In this document: in pieces, positions 34,930-44,713 of the stretch
How positions within the stretch are numbered: position 1 is the first letter of the stretch
How the letters are laid out: every line of letters begins with the position of its first letter
Assembly (NCBI GenBank): GCA_964035575.1
Contig: OZ037879.1
Coordinates: forward strand, 186,001-250,000
Direction: 5' to 3'
Source of the DNA: Rhynchopus sp. YZ270_cl-10
Taxonomy: Eukaryota > Euglenozoa > Diplonemea > Diplonemida > Diplonemidae
Length of the DNA: 64,000 nucleotides
Translations under genes and position numbers: made by a program
Notes under the pieces: generated by a model
Told to the model about the DNA's origin: nothing
The model's database searches: none
What the model saw: the letters and a program-made list of their open reading frames with translations, nothing else

Positions 34930-35838
34930 GGTGACCCCCCGGGACCCCGGCACAGCAGAGAATAAGGTAGGGGGGGCCGGGGACCGGGGACCGGGTTATT
35001 CTCAGCCGGACTGGGACACTATATGTAGAAAACAGTGGTGAAAACGCCCGAAAGTGGGAGGGGACCTGGGCGCGGGAGGGTGGGGGACCGGGACCAGGAC
35101 CAGGTACTGGTCCCGGTCTCTGTCCCGGTCCTGGTCCAGTACCAGTACCAGGACCGATACCAGGACCGGGACTGGGACCAGGACCGGGACCGGGACCAGG
35201 ACTGGGACCGATACCAGGACCGGGACCGATACCAGGACTGGGACCGGGACCAGTACCAGTACCAGTACCAGGACCAGTACCAGGACCGGGACCGGGACCG
35301 GGACCGGGACCGGGACCGGGACCGGGACCGGGACCGGGACCGGGACCGGGACCGATACCAGGACCGGGACTGGGACTGGGACCAGGACCGGGACCAGGAC
35401 CAGGACTGGGACCGATACCAGGACCAGGACTGGGACCGGGACCAGTACCAGGACCAGTACCAGGACCGGGACCGGGACCGGGACCGGGACCGGGACCGGG
35501 ACCGATACCAGGACCGGGACTGGGACTGGGACCAGGACCGGGACCAGGACCAGGACTGGGACCGATACCAGGACCAGGACTGGGACCGGGACCAGTACCA
35601 GGACCAGTACCAGGACCGGGACCGGGACCGGGACCGGGACCGGGACCGGGACCGGGACCGGGACCGGGACCGGGACCGGGACCGGGACCGGGACCGGGAC
35701 CGATACCAAGACCGGGACTGGGACCAGGACCGGGACCAGTACCAGTACCAGGACCGGGACCGGGACCGGGACCAGGACCAGGGACCGGGGACCGGGGACC
35801 GGGCTTATTCTCTGCTGTGGACCCCGGGAGGGATATAC
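34930..35838. repeat. Inverted-repeat-flanked hexamer satellite (GGGACC)n
   Basis: 35090-35780 is an about 690-bp array of GGGACC with AGGACC, TGGGAC and GATACC variants arranged in a higher-order pattern (about 180-bp blocks recur at 35340-35470 and 35500-35600). GGGACCCCGGCACAGCAGAG at 34940 and its inverted near-copy at about 35813 flank it. All three frames on both strands stay open, giving artefactual Gly-Pro, Val-Pro and Asp-Arg reading frames. Confidence 0.85.
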
Positions 35839-35907
35839 CCCACCTCACATCGAAAAACTAGTCACCCCTCCCTGGGAAAGGCGCACTTAATAAGCCATCA
35901 TATTACA

Positions 35908-37236
35908 CTATGCTATTATGCAACCTCCACAGCCTTCTTGTTTCGAAGGTCGTGCTGTTGGTGTGGGGCGCACGACAGTAGGTGCCTTACCCTCTTCTTC
36001 GGTGTACACCTCCGCCTTGACGCGCACCGCACCATTGAACAGGCCGTACCAAATGTCCGCTGCTTCCACCACGCCTTCCGCACCGTCGTCCTTATCTTTG
36101 TCAGTTCTATTTTGAGGCGCAGGTTGTTCTACTACCGCACAGTGCACCCCGCATTCTCTGGTTAGCACCCCTTCGTACGCAAGCTTTGCGCTGAAGAGAA
36201 AAACACCTTCTTGTTGGCTGACTGCGTATAAACAGCTTCCAAAGGCTTGGAGCGCGTCGATACGGAGGGTTGGGCTTGCGAGACGGCAGCGACAGTCAAT
36301 CCTGAGAACCTCAGCTAGACTGCTTGGATGGAGCATGCAGATAACTCCAAGGTCTCCAAGAGAGACGTAGATTGGGGCCTTTTGTTTGGGGTTGGAGCGG
36401 CAGGCTTTGAGGGAGAGCATGGAGGAGGAGGTTTTGGTGCGTTCCAACCCTTTGAAAGAAGCGGTCCTGTCTGGTTTGATGCTTTGTGTTGCGGAGGACC
36501 CTGGTGGGGAGCTTTCACGGTCTTTCAGTGATGCCGCTGAGGTCTGGCTTTGGAGGGGAGGGTTTGCGTCGTTTTCATCGCTTGAAGTGGAGGTGCGACG
36601 GGTGTCGGTTGGTGTCGTGGTGGTTGTGGTGTTGCCCACCCCCAAAACCACTACTGCGCTGATATTGCGGAGTTTTGTGTTGCGTGACACAACCTTGCCA
36701 GTTTCTGAGTCATACCCCGCAGCCCCTTCGTCACCCCCAATATACACCGTATTGTTATGTGGCGCCACGCACAATGTTTTAACAGTTTGAGAGATATCGA
36801 TTGTGATGAACTGCGTTGTGGTGACGGTAGAGTCGTTTATCAGTAGGTCCCACCCCTGGATGGAGCCGGGGGTTGCAGTGTATACGCGGTTTTGTTCGAC
36901 AGTGAGTGAGGTGATGTTGTTGTCACCAAGCTGGTGGGGTTGTTTATGTGAGGTGGGGAGAACTTTAGCAGAGCCTTGGTCGGTGAGGAAGACGAAGAAG
37001 AGGTCGGTGGCAAAGAGGGTGGTGGGTGTGCCCTGGACTTTGACAGTCGCAGTGCAGGTGTGTGTCGAAGTGTTCCACACCTTGACCGTTTTGTCCGCGC
37101 TTCCTGTGTACAAGGTGCTGCCATCCGGTGATACGGCGATACTATGAATCCACCCTGCATGCCCTTTATACCCAGGTGTCGTGGCAAGGTGTGCTGGTCC
37201 TTTGGCTTTGGGTTTACCAGAGTCGTGTCTTGCCAT
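35908..37236 (-). CDS. WD40-repeat protein with C-terminal CaaX-like motif
   Basis: 442 residues, intronless, from the ATG at 37236 (MARHDSGKPK). The clearest WD repeat is residues 24-55 (GHAGWIHSIAVSPDG, then GSADKTVKVWN). Weaker blades follow to about 200 (NNTVYIGGDEGAAGYDSETG). A Ser/Thr-rich linker spans about 205-270. A second beta-rich part (IYVSLGDLGVICML, SCLYAVSQQEGVFLF) may complete the propeller. The last residues are GCGGCIIA: CIIA fits a prenylation CaaX box with a second Cys nearby, so membrane attachment is plausible but unproven. Function unknown; WD40 propellers usually scaffold protein complexes. Confidence 0.8.
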   Translation of the reverse strand: MARHDSGKPKAKGPAHLATTPGYKGHAGWIHSIAVSPDGSTLYTGSADKTVKVWNTSTHTCTATVKVQGTPTTLFATDLFFVFLTDQGSAKVLPTSHKQPHQLGDNNITSLTVEQNRVYTATPGSIQGWDLLINDSTVTTTQFITIDISQTVKTLCVAPHNNTVYIGGDEGAAGYDSETGKVVSRNTKLRNISAVVVLGVGNTTTTTTPTDTRRTSTSSDENDANPPLQSQTSAASLKDRESSPPGSSATQSIKPDRTASFKGLERTKTSSSMLSLKACRSNPKQKAPIYVSLGDLGVICMLHPSSLAEVLRIDCRCRLASPTLRIDALQAFGSCLYAVSQQEGVFLFSAKLAYEGVLTRECGVHCAVVEQPAPQNRTDKDKDDGAEGVVEAADIWYGLFNGAVRVKAEVYTEEEGKAPTVVRPTPTARPSKQEGCGGCIIA

Positions 37237-37615
37237 CTTTAGGATGGGTGGTTTGGTGTAAGATTTTTAGACACTTCAAAAAATGGATAAGATGAAAAAA
37301 AGAGAGACAGAAAGAGAAGGGAGGCGGGACAACGACTCAGGGAGGGGAGGAGGAGGAGGAGGAGGAGGAGGAGGAGGAGGAGGAGGAGGAGGAGGAGGAG
37401 GAGGAGGAGGAGGAGGGAAGAGAGGATGGGGGGTGTATTGCTCCTGGTGTTTTTTGGGGTGGTTTTTTGGGTTTTTGTTGGGGGGTGTTTTGCTCAAAAA
37501 AAGAGAGATAACGTTATTTCTATTTCCCAGCTATCTAAACACCCTATTAAACCATTGTAACAATAGGAGGGTCAACCCTAATATTTCCGCCCTCCTCCCA
37601 GACTTTTTTCTCCTC
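37237..37615. repeat. Intergenic region with GGA trinucleotide array
   Basis: 37345-37414 is (GGA)n, about 23 units, between the WD40 gene start and the next gene's stop. The rest is G/T-rich leader and trailer sequence. Confidence 0.8.
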
Positions 37616-38227
37616 TTAACTCTCCATCAGTCGCGTTAATGCGCCCTGCGCTGCAGATGGCCCTAAGCAGACGATGTCTAGTAACGCGGCTATTGCTTGC
37701 TTTGGTGCTTCCAGGTCAACTACGAGGACCGGGACACCCAGCGACTGGGAGATCGCTGGCGCCTTCACTGTGTTGGGCGCGGCCAGCCCTATGGTGGTCA
37801 AGACAAAGAGGGTACGCTCCTTGGAAACGCCCTTCGCTGCGAGCTGCGCAAGGTACTCTTCTGCGTCGGACACTCCTTTGCGATCTTCGCTGGAGGCTAC
37901 GATGATTGCAGCGTCAAATGGCTTCTTTCGCTTCTCGAGGACGTCCGCCCATTGGTACGCAGCGTCTTTGGCAGCGCGTGACAGCGCACCATACCCAACC
38001 TCCCAGGTGCAGAGCCCCACCTCGCCCTCCTGCGGGACTTTGACCACCCCCCGCTTGCATTCTACAGCCACAGTCGGAATGTACGCCTTCAGCCGTGCCC
38101 CCGATGTACTACTGCCAAAGATCGCATTCGCGAGAACCGTTTTGCCGCTCCGTGCCTTTCCCAAAAGCAAGACATTAATGAAAGGCCTTCCCGTCACCCC
38201 TTCATCGAGTATGCCGAGAACCTTCAT
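37616..38227 (-). CDS. P-loop small-GTPase-like protein with degenerate motifs
   Basis: 203 residues from the ATG at 38227 (MKVLGILDEG); context CACACAATGA. A Walker A / G1 motif is at 23-30 (GKARSGKT) after a beta strand (INVLLL). A possible G2 Thr lies in IPTVAVE. A G3-like WEVGYG at 75-80 has Glu in place of the usual Asp, and no catalytic Gln is apparent. No canonical NKxD is found; LTTIGLA sits where it is expected. This pattern recalls the atypical cilium-associated Rab-like GTPases such as RSG1/CPLANE2, but I cannot assign orthology. GTP binding is plausible and hydrolysis doubtful. It lies head-to-tail with the WD40 gene; nothing shows co-transcription. Confidence 0.7.
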   Translation of the reverse strand: MKVLGILDEGVTGRPFINVLLLGKARSGKTVLANAIFGSSTSGARLKAYIPTVAVECKRGVVKVPQEGEVGLCTWEVGYGALSRAAKDAAYQWADVLEKRKKPFDAAIIVASSEDRKGVSDAEEYLAQLAAKGVSKERTLFVLTTIGLAAPNTVKAPAISQSLGVPVLVVDLEAPKQAIAALLDIVCLGPSAAQGALTRLMES

Positions 38228-40723
38228 TGTGTGCTGAGCATGTGTATGGCTGGGGGGATAAAAAGGGACAAATTGTTGCAAAAAAAAGATGTAGATACGG
38301 TCATGGAATCGTTCTTTCGATGTCGATCGTGACGAACCTCAAAAAGCAGTTTAGTTTTAAAGTGCGGACGAGGAGTGGAGCACGTTGGGGCTGGACAGCT
38401 TCCACTGTCTGCAAAGAAGGAGTCTTTGCATATATTCTCTATTGACACGCTGACATGAAAGAAGTCATAGACAGACAGCAGCCATCAGACAACAACGGGA
38501 CAATACAAGAAAACAAAGAACCCAAGCAGCAGAATCGAAACACACTCATTTGGTAGAAATCATCGAGAAAAAAATACCCCGAAACTGGCTGAAGGGGGGG
38601 TGTGTGGTATGCGCACTGCGCACTTTTTGCACCCCCCCCCCCCCTATCCAGCGACTCCAGAAACGCACTCTTTTTTCAACAGAACGACGAATAAACAGAG
38701 GAAGGATGGGCTATTGATTGGGATAAAAAATTGGGGGGTTTTCGTATCGTTTTTTTATTGGAATGCCTTGAGAAGAGAAACTAAAGGCCGTATCGCGGAA
38801 AACAGAGTGTTTGTGTTTGAAATCAATTTATGCGCACTACTCCGGCATGCAGTAGGCACATTGTGCTTTTTTTGTGTGTCTCACCATGTTGAGAGACTGC
38901 GTACAGACAGGCGGGGTCGCTGTAGACGTTTTTTTTTTTGAAAACTTGGTTGTATTAGTGTAGCCACCCTAGAGTGTGCCCCACTATATATTTTTTTTGT
39001 TGTGTCGACAATCACTTAGCTCCAAAAACGGAACAAAGTTCTGTACTCAAAGTTGGCCGAAGCCTTTTGTACTGCAGAAGGTACAGACGTCGTTTTTGTT
39101 TGCTTTTTATTTGTTGCTATCCCCACACTTTCGCCAATCGAGAGGGTACAATCTGTACTAAATTTGTGTCCCTGATGTCAGATGAAATTGACAAAAAAAA
39201 AATTTGTCGTGAGAGTCGGGGGGGGGAGGGTTGCCGTGCACCTCAAGGGGCGTGCGACTGGGACCATCATAGAAATGTGCTGCGCCTTACGTGAGATGCA
39301 TGGGATAACCTGTCGCTGTTAACAAAAACAATAGGGGGTCCACGCATCGCAAACGGGTCGCGCCAGCTAAGCCTCACGTGAGCAGCATCTGGGGGGAAAA
39401 AAAAAGTGAATAAGTGGTACCCCATTTTTTGCGGGTTCTTGGGGTTCGTTTTGCAATCCGTACCAATAAGGTAAATTCTTTTGAAAGAAACGTGATGTTC
39501 AGATCAGAATTGTCTCAACAAAAAACAAAAAGGAAAACAAGGTTGACATTGAAACAAAGCCTCTAGTGAAAAAAAAAATCAAATGATGAACACACATCTA
39601 TTACAGCAGACCTTCAGAAGTGCGAAATAAAACCTGACAAATTGTCCCAGTTTTTTTTCTTCGGGGAATCAAAAATCATGCACGATGGGGAAAAAAATGG
39701 AACACTTTTTAGAATCTGAGAGAAACGTTGATGGCATGAAGCTAAGTTTTCATGTCACCTTTTTAAGGGGTTGCTTCAAAAAAGGTTTGCCAGAGAGGAA
39801 CCCCCACCTTCTCTCTTCGTAAATAGGAAGGCATAGATGTTGATGCAGCTGACCCACGTACGATGCCAGCCGTGGATGAAAGCACAAAATACCCTGCAGC
39901 CAACAGAAAAGATAAAAAAGCAGAAACGATGCCAAAACGCATCAGTCGAGCGGTCCGTAGATACATAAGGTGTCTGTCCGACAGCGAGGTCACGTGGCTG
40001 GCCCAGACAGACGGGGCCATGAATATGTCCTAACAAGCCACCGTATGTGTCCATACCCTTCTCTCCCCCCTCCCCTACCCCCCCGTACAGTGGAAACACC
40101 TACACGACACATGGTACAAACATAATGTGTCCGTTTGCCACCGTACTCATATTGAAAAACAAAATAAATACAGAAACATAAATTTCATATACTTTCACAT
40201 TCATCCGGAGAACAGAAAGATTTTCAAAAAAAAAAAGAAAGAAAGTCGTTGATGGTTCCTCAGCAGAATCCATCAATAACGCAAAATTCCCCGAAATTCT
40301 ATAACCTTTTGGCCACCGTTAGCCCTGCCAAAAACGACAAAAAAAACCCCCTTTCCCACCAACCATTATTCACGCAATTACCCTCCAAAAAATACACTTC
40401 CAAACAGAAATGTACCTCATTTCCTAAGAACAAAATGAAAGAAGTGAAAACGTGCAAACGCATCGAACAACCGGCGAACACAAAAATAAGAAGAAAACTT
40501 GAAAGATGAATGTCTCTCGTGCACATACAGCAACAACACAAAAAATAAAATAAAATAAAACAGAAAGTTGGCTTGAAATACAACACGCCCCCTCTCGTGA
40601 ACAGTGCACCTTGGTACATGACTGTACCCCCAAACCATGCAGTTCTACATCCATTTCGAAGTTATCATCCAACGAAAACCCCGCAAACCTCTCCTACAAT
40701 AGCAACCTCTGCTCCCACGCCCC
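38228..40723. other. Gene-free spacer with several short repeats
   Basis: Contents: 38939-38988 family E; 38998-39090 family F; 39838-39900 family B; 40490-40535 family D; 40556-40672 family C. A C tract is near 38633. No gene is supported. Confidence 0.5.
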
Positions 40724-42307
40724 TTAGTAACTCCCTACAACCCTGAAGAGATGCGCCTCAGTGTTGAACACCCAGTCACCCTCGGGCATGCCGCCCCCAG
40801 CGTCGGGGTCGCTGAAGAGGAGGTACAGATACTTGAGCGTTTCTGCCATCCAGAAGGAATGCATCCTGTCGTGCCTGGGGGAGAGCTCCGCGGGGAGCTC
40901 TGTCTGCGTGACGTCGGGCACTTCGTGGTAGCCGTTCGCACAGCGTGAGTGTTTGTTGAAGGCGGCCAGGGCTTGGGCACCCCATTCAAGGTATTTAGTG
41001 TGCCGCGTGGCAAGGTGCAGCCAGTACCAAGACTCTACAGCTTCTGGGCGGAGCCTGTTGCTTTTGTACTCGGTGTAGTCCAGGTGTTGACTCGAAATGC
41101 TTGTGTCCACATACCGCACCTCATCGGGGGCCAGCCCAGTGGGTGACATAGTGTACATATTATGGCACGTCTTCGCAAGGTTCTTCGCAGTTGTTAGCAT
41201 GTTTTTCCGCTGCGCGCATTTCCCGCAGCGCTGAAAAAACTGTGACAACGTGCCCGGAAGGAAGCAGGCGAGGTGCTGCATCACGAGAACATCCTTGCCT
41301 TTGTCGTCAAGGCTCTTGAGAAAGGAGCCGTCCTTGGTTAGGAGATGGTTCGAGAGGCCGGAGTAGGCCTTTTCGAATGCGTTTTTGTGGGAGGGATCGC
41401 CGGTCAGGAAGTAGGTTTTTGCCATATACTCATAGAATGAATCACCACGGGCACCGAAGGTGACTTCACCTTGTAGGGAATTTGTCTTAAGGTCAAGACG
41501 CATGCGCCATAGGTTGCGTGCATCAGACTGCGCGTAGAGGCGTTTAGTGATGTCCTCTGCACGCTTGCGGAAGACGTCGCGCCCCGACAGCTCCGACAGC
41601 TTAATGAACTCCATCAGCAATGTCCCCGCCTCCGCCAGGCTCGAATGGGTCTTCTTATCCCACACAGCAGACTCCGGCCGCACCCCCCTCTTCGTCTTCA
41701 AATTAAACGTTTTATAAGGAAACCCACTACGCGGCATGGCCTCCACCATTATATCCCCCAACGCCAACGCCTTTTCCAGCAATGCATCTTCGTTGGAAAG
41801 CTCGTATGCGCTGATCAGACCGCCGATCATTCTGATGTTCGTTTCAAAGTATGAGACTGTGACGTCGACATCCCAGGTGTGGTTGTGTTTGAGCCAGTAG
41901 ACGCCTTCTTGAAATTCTTTGGTTAAGCCCATGAGATGAAGGGTGCCCAGGGCGTCGACGATGGTCATGCCGATGGGGGAGGAGCCCCAGTTGAAGCCTT
42001 CGCAGCGGAGGGGTGCGATCTCGTCTGCTCCAAAGCCGCAGCGGCGGTAGCCGTCCCAAGAGTGCCGCATGGCTTCGACAACGGCGCGTTGTCTGGCCTC
42101 AGAGGTGCCGCCCACAGCAGACCCGCGTGCAGGTGGCATCCACTCACCATGTCGATCCGCAATAATATACAACAAAAACACAATATGCGCAACAATCACC
42201 CCAACCACAGTCACGAAACGTCTCCTCTCTGTTCCCAGACACAACCCAAAAGGCCAGATCCGTTGCAGGCGAGACAGAAGACACCATGGTGACAGTGGGC
42301 TGTTCAT
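40724..42307 (-). CDS. Glycosyl hydrolase family 47 alpha-1,2-mannosidase
   Basis: 527 residues, intronless. GH47 enzymes trim alpha-1,2-mannose from N-glycans in the ER or Golgi, needing calcium. Layout is type II: a short basic cytosolic tail, a membrane anchor at about 31-50, then the catalytic domain. Family blocks run in order: AVVEAMRHSWDGY (75-87), SPIGMTIVDALGTLHLMGL (about 110-128), FETNIRMIGGL with catalytic-type E155, GARGDSFYEY with D289, LRPEAVES with E422, and near the C-terminus FNTEAH with the calcium-binding-type T516. All expected acidic residues are present, so an active enzyme is likely. Length fits ER mannosidase I-type proteins. The 45 nt before the ATG are strongly pyrimidine-rich on the coding strand. 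Confidence 0.93.
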   Translation of the reverse strand: MNSPLSPWCLLSRLQRIWPFGLCLGTERRRFVTVVGVIVAHIVFLLYIIADRHGEWMPPARGSAVGGTSEARQRAVVEAMRHSWDGYRRCGFGADEIAPLRCEGFNWGSSPIGMTIVDALGTLHLMGLTKEFQEGVYWLKHNHTWDVDVTVSYFETNIRMIGGLISAYELSNEDALLEKALALGDIMVEAMPRSGFPYKTFNLKTKRGVRPESAVWDKKTHSSLAEAGTLLMEFIKLSELSGRDVFRKRAEDITKRLYAQSDARNLWRMRLDLKTNSLQGEVTFGARGDSFYEYMAKTYFLTGDPSHKNAFEKAYSGLSNHLLTKDGSFLKSLDDKGKDVLVMQHLACFLPGTLSQFFQRCGKCAQRKNMLTTAKNLAKTCHNMYTMSPTGLAPDEVRYVDTSISSQHLDYTEYKSNRLRPEAVESWYWLHLATRHTKYLEWGAQALAAFNKHSRCANGYHEVPDVTQTELPAELSPRHDRMHSFWMAETLKYLYLLFSDPDAGGGMPEGDWVFNTEAHLFRVVGSY

Positions 42308-42879
42308 CGGAGGAGAAGAGAAGGGGAGAAGGGGGTGGGGTGGGAGAGGGGAGAGGGGGAAATAAGGCCCCCAGTGCTTCCCTGTGGTTTGAAGGGTGTG
42401 GCGGTGGGGGAGGGGAAGTGAGAAAGTGTGAAAGGGGAAGTGGGGGTGGAGAAAGTTTAGGGTGCTGCGGGAGGGATATCCAGCCGGAGGTGGTCAGTGT
42501 TTGGGCGGGGGGAAAGGGGTCCCATAAAAAGGGGGCGAAATAAAGGGAAGTTAAAAGTGCACAACACTCAACGACGGTTCTCCGCGCGGTTGTCGAACGT
42601 CAGAGAGCACAAAGAAAGTGTAGCAGAAAACGATGGATAAGTGCCTCTCAAGTGTTGTGCACACACGTAAAAAACAAATGCGAAATAAAAGAGAAGTTGA
42701 AAGTGCAAACGCTCACCGTACACCGGAGGACGCAGGCACTGGTTACGCTGCTGCCACGGCAAAGAAAAAAAATCTTTTGAAGCACACAGCACCATTACCA
42801 CTTTTGCAGCAAGCTCCCTCGCCACAACTGTACACATGGACTGTTCTGTTCTTCCTGGAGTCACCATTACTTTCCTCTC
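42308..42879. other. Intergenic region
   Basis: A G/A-rich plus strand at 42290-42440 forms the pyrimidine-rich leader of the mannosidase gene. 42686-42745 is a family A repeat (GTTGAAAGTGCAAACGC..GACGCAGGCACT). No gene. Confidence 0.5.
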
Positions 42880-44307
42880 TCACAACAAAGGCTTGAGCCC
42901 GCTGTATTCACACCAGAGGTTGTCGAGGACAGCACCAGTGGTGCACATCGCTTTGTGCTGCCCACCTTGTATTCTGAAGTAAATCTGGTAGCGTATGTCG
43001 GGGGACGCGTTTGGCCCACCTGCGTGGCAGAGCTTTTGGTGCAGCAACACGAGGTCACCTTTGCGCGCACGGAGTTGCTTGCTGGGACCTGCGTCTGGCC
43101 GGGTGTGTGCGAAGAACGGTTCTTTCGGCGCTGCCCTGAAGCGCTCTGACACAAACGGATGCGTCACACGATGCGAGCCAGGCCACACCACGAGGTTGCC
43201 CGCATTCCCCCTCTGCACATCCGACAGCGCGACACCACACAGCAACGTGAACGGGGTGTGGTTCCCACACCGCTCCATCCCGTCCAGATGCCACCTATGG
43301 TTCGGGAGCCCCTCCGGCCCATCCTCGATACGGAGGTTGGGCGCTGTCGCGGCCACCTGACAGCCCCTCTGCGGCACTGCATCCTGCCCAACCAACTCTT
43401 GGATGATCTCCCACGCATCGCTCTGGTACAACAAATCTAAGAGCACCGGGCTCTTGTACAGCGTCGGGTCGGGGTGGAACAGATTGCTATTAACGTGCCG
43501 CCTAGCAGTGTCCGTCAGCACATCACTCACAACCCCAGGCAGCTGCAGATACCCGTGTTCAATGAAAAACCGCTTCGCAGCGTCCGTCAAATGGGTAGAA
43601 ACTCCGGTGCGCGCCCGAGCCTTAAGGTGATTGCCAAGCAAACCCCCGCAGAAGACCTGGTCATAGTGGCCATACCGCTTGATCCGCCAAGAGGTACAAC
43701 ACCCACCCCCGGAGGAGGAGGAGGAGGGGGACTGCGCCAACCCTCCGTCCCGCACAGCCAAATACATTTTTGTTGCCACATTCTGCAGTGTTGAGGCTCC
43801 GTTTTCAGATGTCACTGTCCACAGCATTTTCGGAACCGGTCCGCTGTTTCCGGTTAAATCGGGGGCCCCTTCAGGGCTGTCGTGGGAGCGGAGGAATGAG
43901 GAGCGGTCGGAAGGGCAGGTGACGTCTCCGAAGTCGGGGAAGGGGTTGGAGGGGATGCAGTTTTCGTCGCTGTGGGTGTCGGTGTTGGGGTCGGTGTGGC
44001 GGTGTTTGTCGTGTTGGGTGAAGCGGGAAGGGTGCGCGACGAAGGCGGCCACATTCCTCCCTCCCACTGCAGAGGAGAGCTGCCAGAAGGGGCCGAACCT
44101 GAGTGCGTGCTCCGGGTTGCCTCCGTCGCCCGTCAGCGCCACCAACTCCACCACATCGCCATGTGTCACCGCCAGCTGTGCGCACCCATTCGCATGCCCC
44201 GTCCCCCCAGCACACCCCTCACAGCAGTGCTCCTTCATCCCATAGGCCCGAGCAAAGACACACCCCTTAGTGCAGCATTGGATACGTCTTAAGTGTGGAA
44301 GCGACAT
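42880..44307 (-). CDS. Phytanoyl-CoA-dioxygenase-like Fe(II)/2-oxoglutarate oxygenase
   Basis: 475 residues from the ATG at 44307 (MSLPHLRRIQ); context AACAATGTC. Three parts are visible. Residues 11-42 are a Cys/His cluster (CCTKGC, HCCEGC, GHANGC), probably a small metal-binding module. Residues about 50-230 contain a trefoil-like stretch (WTVTSENGASTLQNVATKMYL). Residues about 240-450 form a PhyH-type double-stranded beta helix with the iron triad H340-x-D342 (RWHLDGM) and H428 (LCHAGGPN), and R439 as candidate 2-oxoglutarate ligand. Such enzymes hydroxylate varied small molecules or proteins; the substrate here is unknown. No signal peptide is seen. An in-frame upstream ATG at 44424 lies in a repeat and was rejected. 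Confidence 0.85.
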   Translation of the reverse strand: MSLPHLRRIQCCTKGCVFARAYGMKEHCCEGCAGGTGHANGCAQLAVTHGDVVELVALTGDGGNPEHALRFGPFWQLSSAVGGRNVAAFVAHPSRFTQHDKHRHTDPNTDTHSDENCIPSNPFPDFGDVTCPSDRSSFLRSHDSPEGAPDLTGNSGPVPKMLWTVTSENGASTLQNVATKMYLAVRDGGLAQSPSSSSSGGGCCTSWRIKRYGHYDQVFCGGLLGNHLKARARTGVSTHLTDAAKRFFIEHGYLQLPGVVSDVLTDTARRHVNSNLFHPDPTLYKSPVLLDLLYQSDAWEIIQELVGQDAVPQRGCQVAATAPNLRIEDGPEGLPNHRWHLDGMERCGNHTPFTLLCGVALSDVQRGNAGNLVVWPGSHRVTHPFVSERFRAAPKEPFFAHTRPDAGPSKQLRARKGDLVLLHQKLCHAGGPNASPDIRYQIYFRIQGGQHKAMCTTGAVLDNLWCEYSGLKPLL

Positions 44308-44346
44308 TGTTTTTTGGCTTTTTCCTGAGAGAAATTGGGGGTGAAA

Positions 44347-44470
44347 GGAAAGTAGAGTTGAAATACAAAGACCTCTCGTTGACAGTGTACCTTGGTATGA
44401 CCGGATGTACCGGGGGGTGGACACCCAACCATGGATGCATGCAGTCCTACATCCATTTCGTGGTTTACAT
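44347..44470 (-). mobile_element. Family C SINE-like repeat
   Basis: Complete-looking copy (see 6250-6370). On the minus strand the loop before the 3' end reads GTCAACGAGAGGTC, then TTTGTATTTCAAC. It lies just upstream of the oxygenase start and abuts the truncated LINE copy at 44480. Confidence 0.6.
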
Positions 44471-44479
44471 CTGAGAAAA

Positions 44480-44603
44480 GTTTATAAGATGACCCTAAGC
44501 CTCTCATGCTTGGCCTCGTCACCTTGGTCATATTTCGTTATCGCGCAGCATCTGCGCGGGTTTCCACAAGTTTATTGTGGAGGGGTGATGTGAAAAGAAG
44601 GAA
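44480..44603 (-). mobile_element. 5'-truncated LINE copy (last ~120 bp)
   Basis: Similar over its whole length to the 3' end of the LINE at 56719-60152, including the last codons region (TTATCGC, ACAAGTTT.TTGT, GGTGATGT) and the terminal hairpin. The loop here is ATGAGAG. Same orientation as the LINE. Confidence 0.75.
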
Positions 44604-44713
44604 AAAGAAAACGCTGCCTTTTTTTTCAATATACACCAAACCCCAACCCCCCCGGGAACCCAGATTGACCCCATGTTATGAAATCGCGAAAAATCGCAAA
44701 AACGACCTTTTTT

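Noticed and set aside
34868-35890. Long Gly-Pro, Val-Pro, Asp-Arg and Gly-Thr reading frames
   Set aside because: They arise in several frames on both strands from a stop-free hexamer satellite; no non-repetitive coding sequence adjoins.
44307-44424. N-terminal extension of the oxygenase to the ATG at 44424
   Set aside because: The extension translates family C repeat sequence; the downstream ATG has the common start context.
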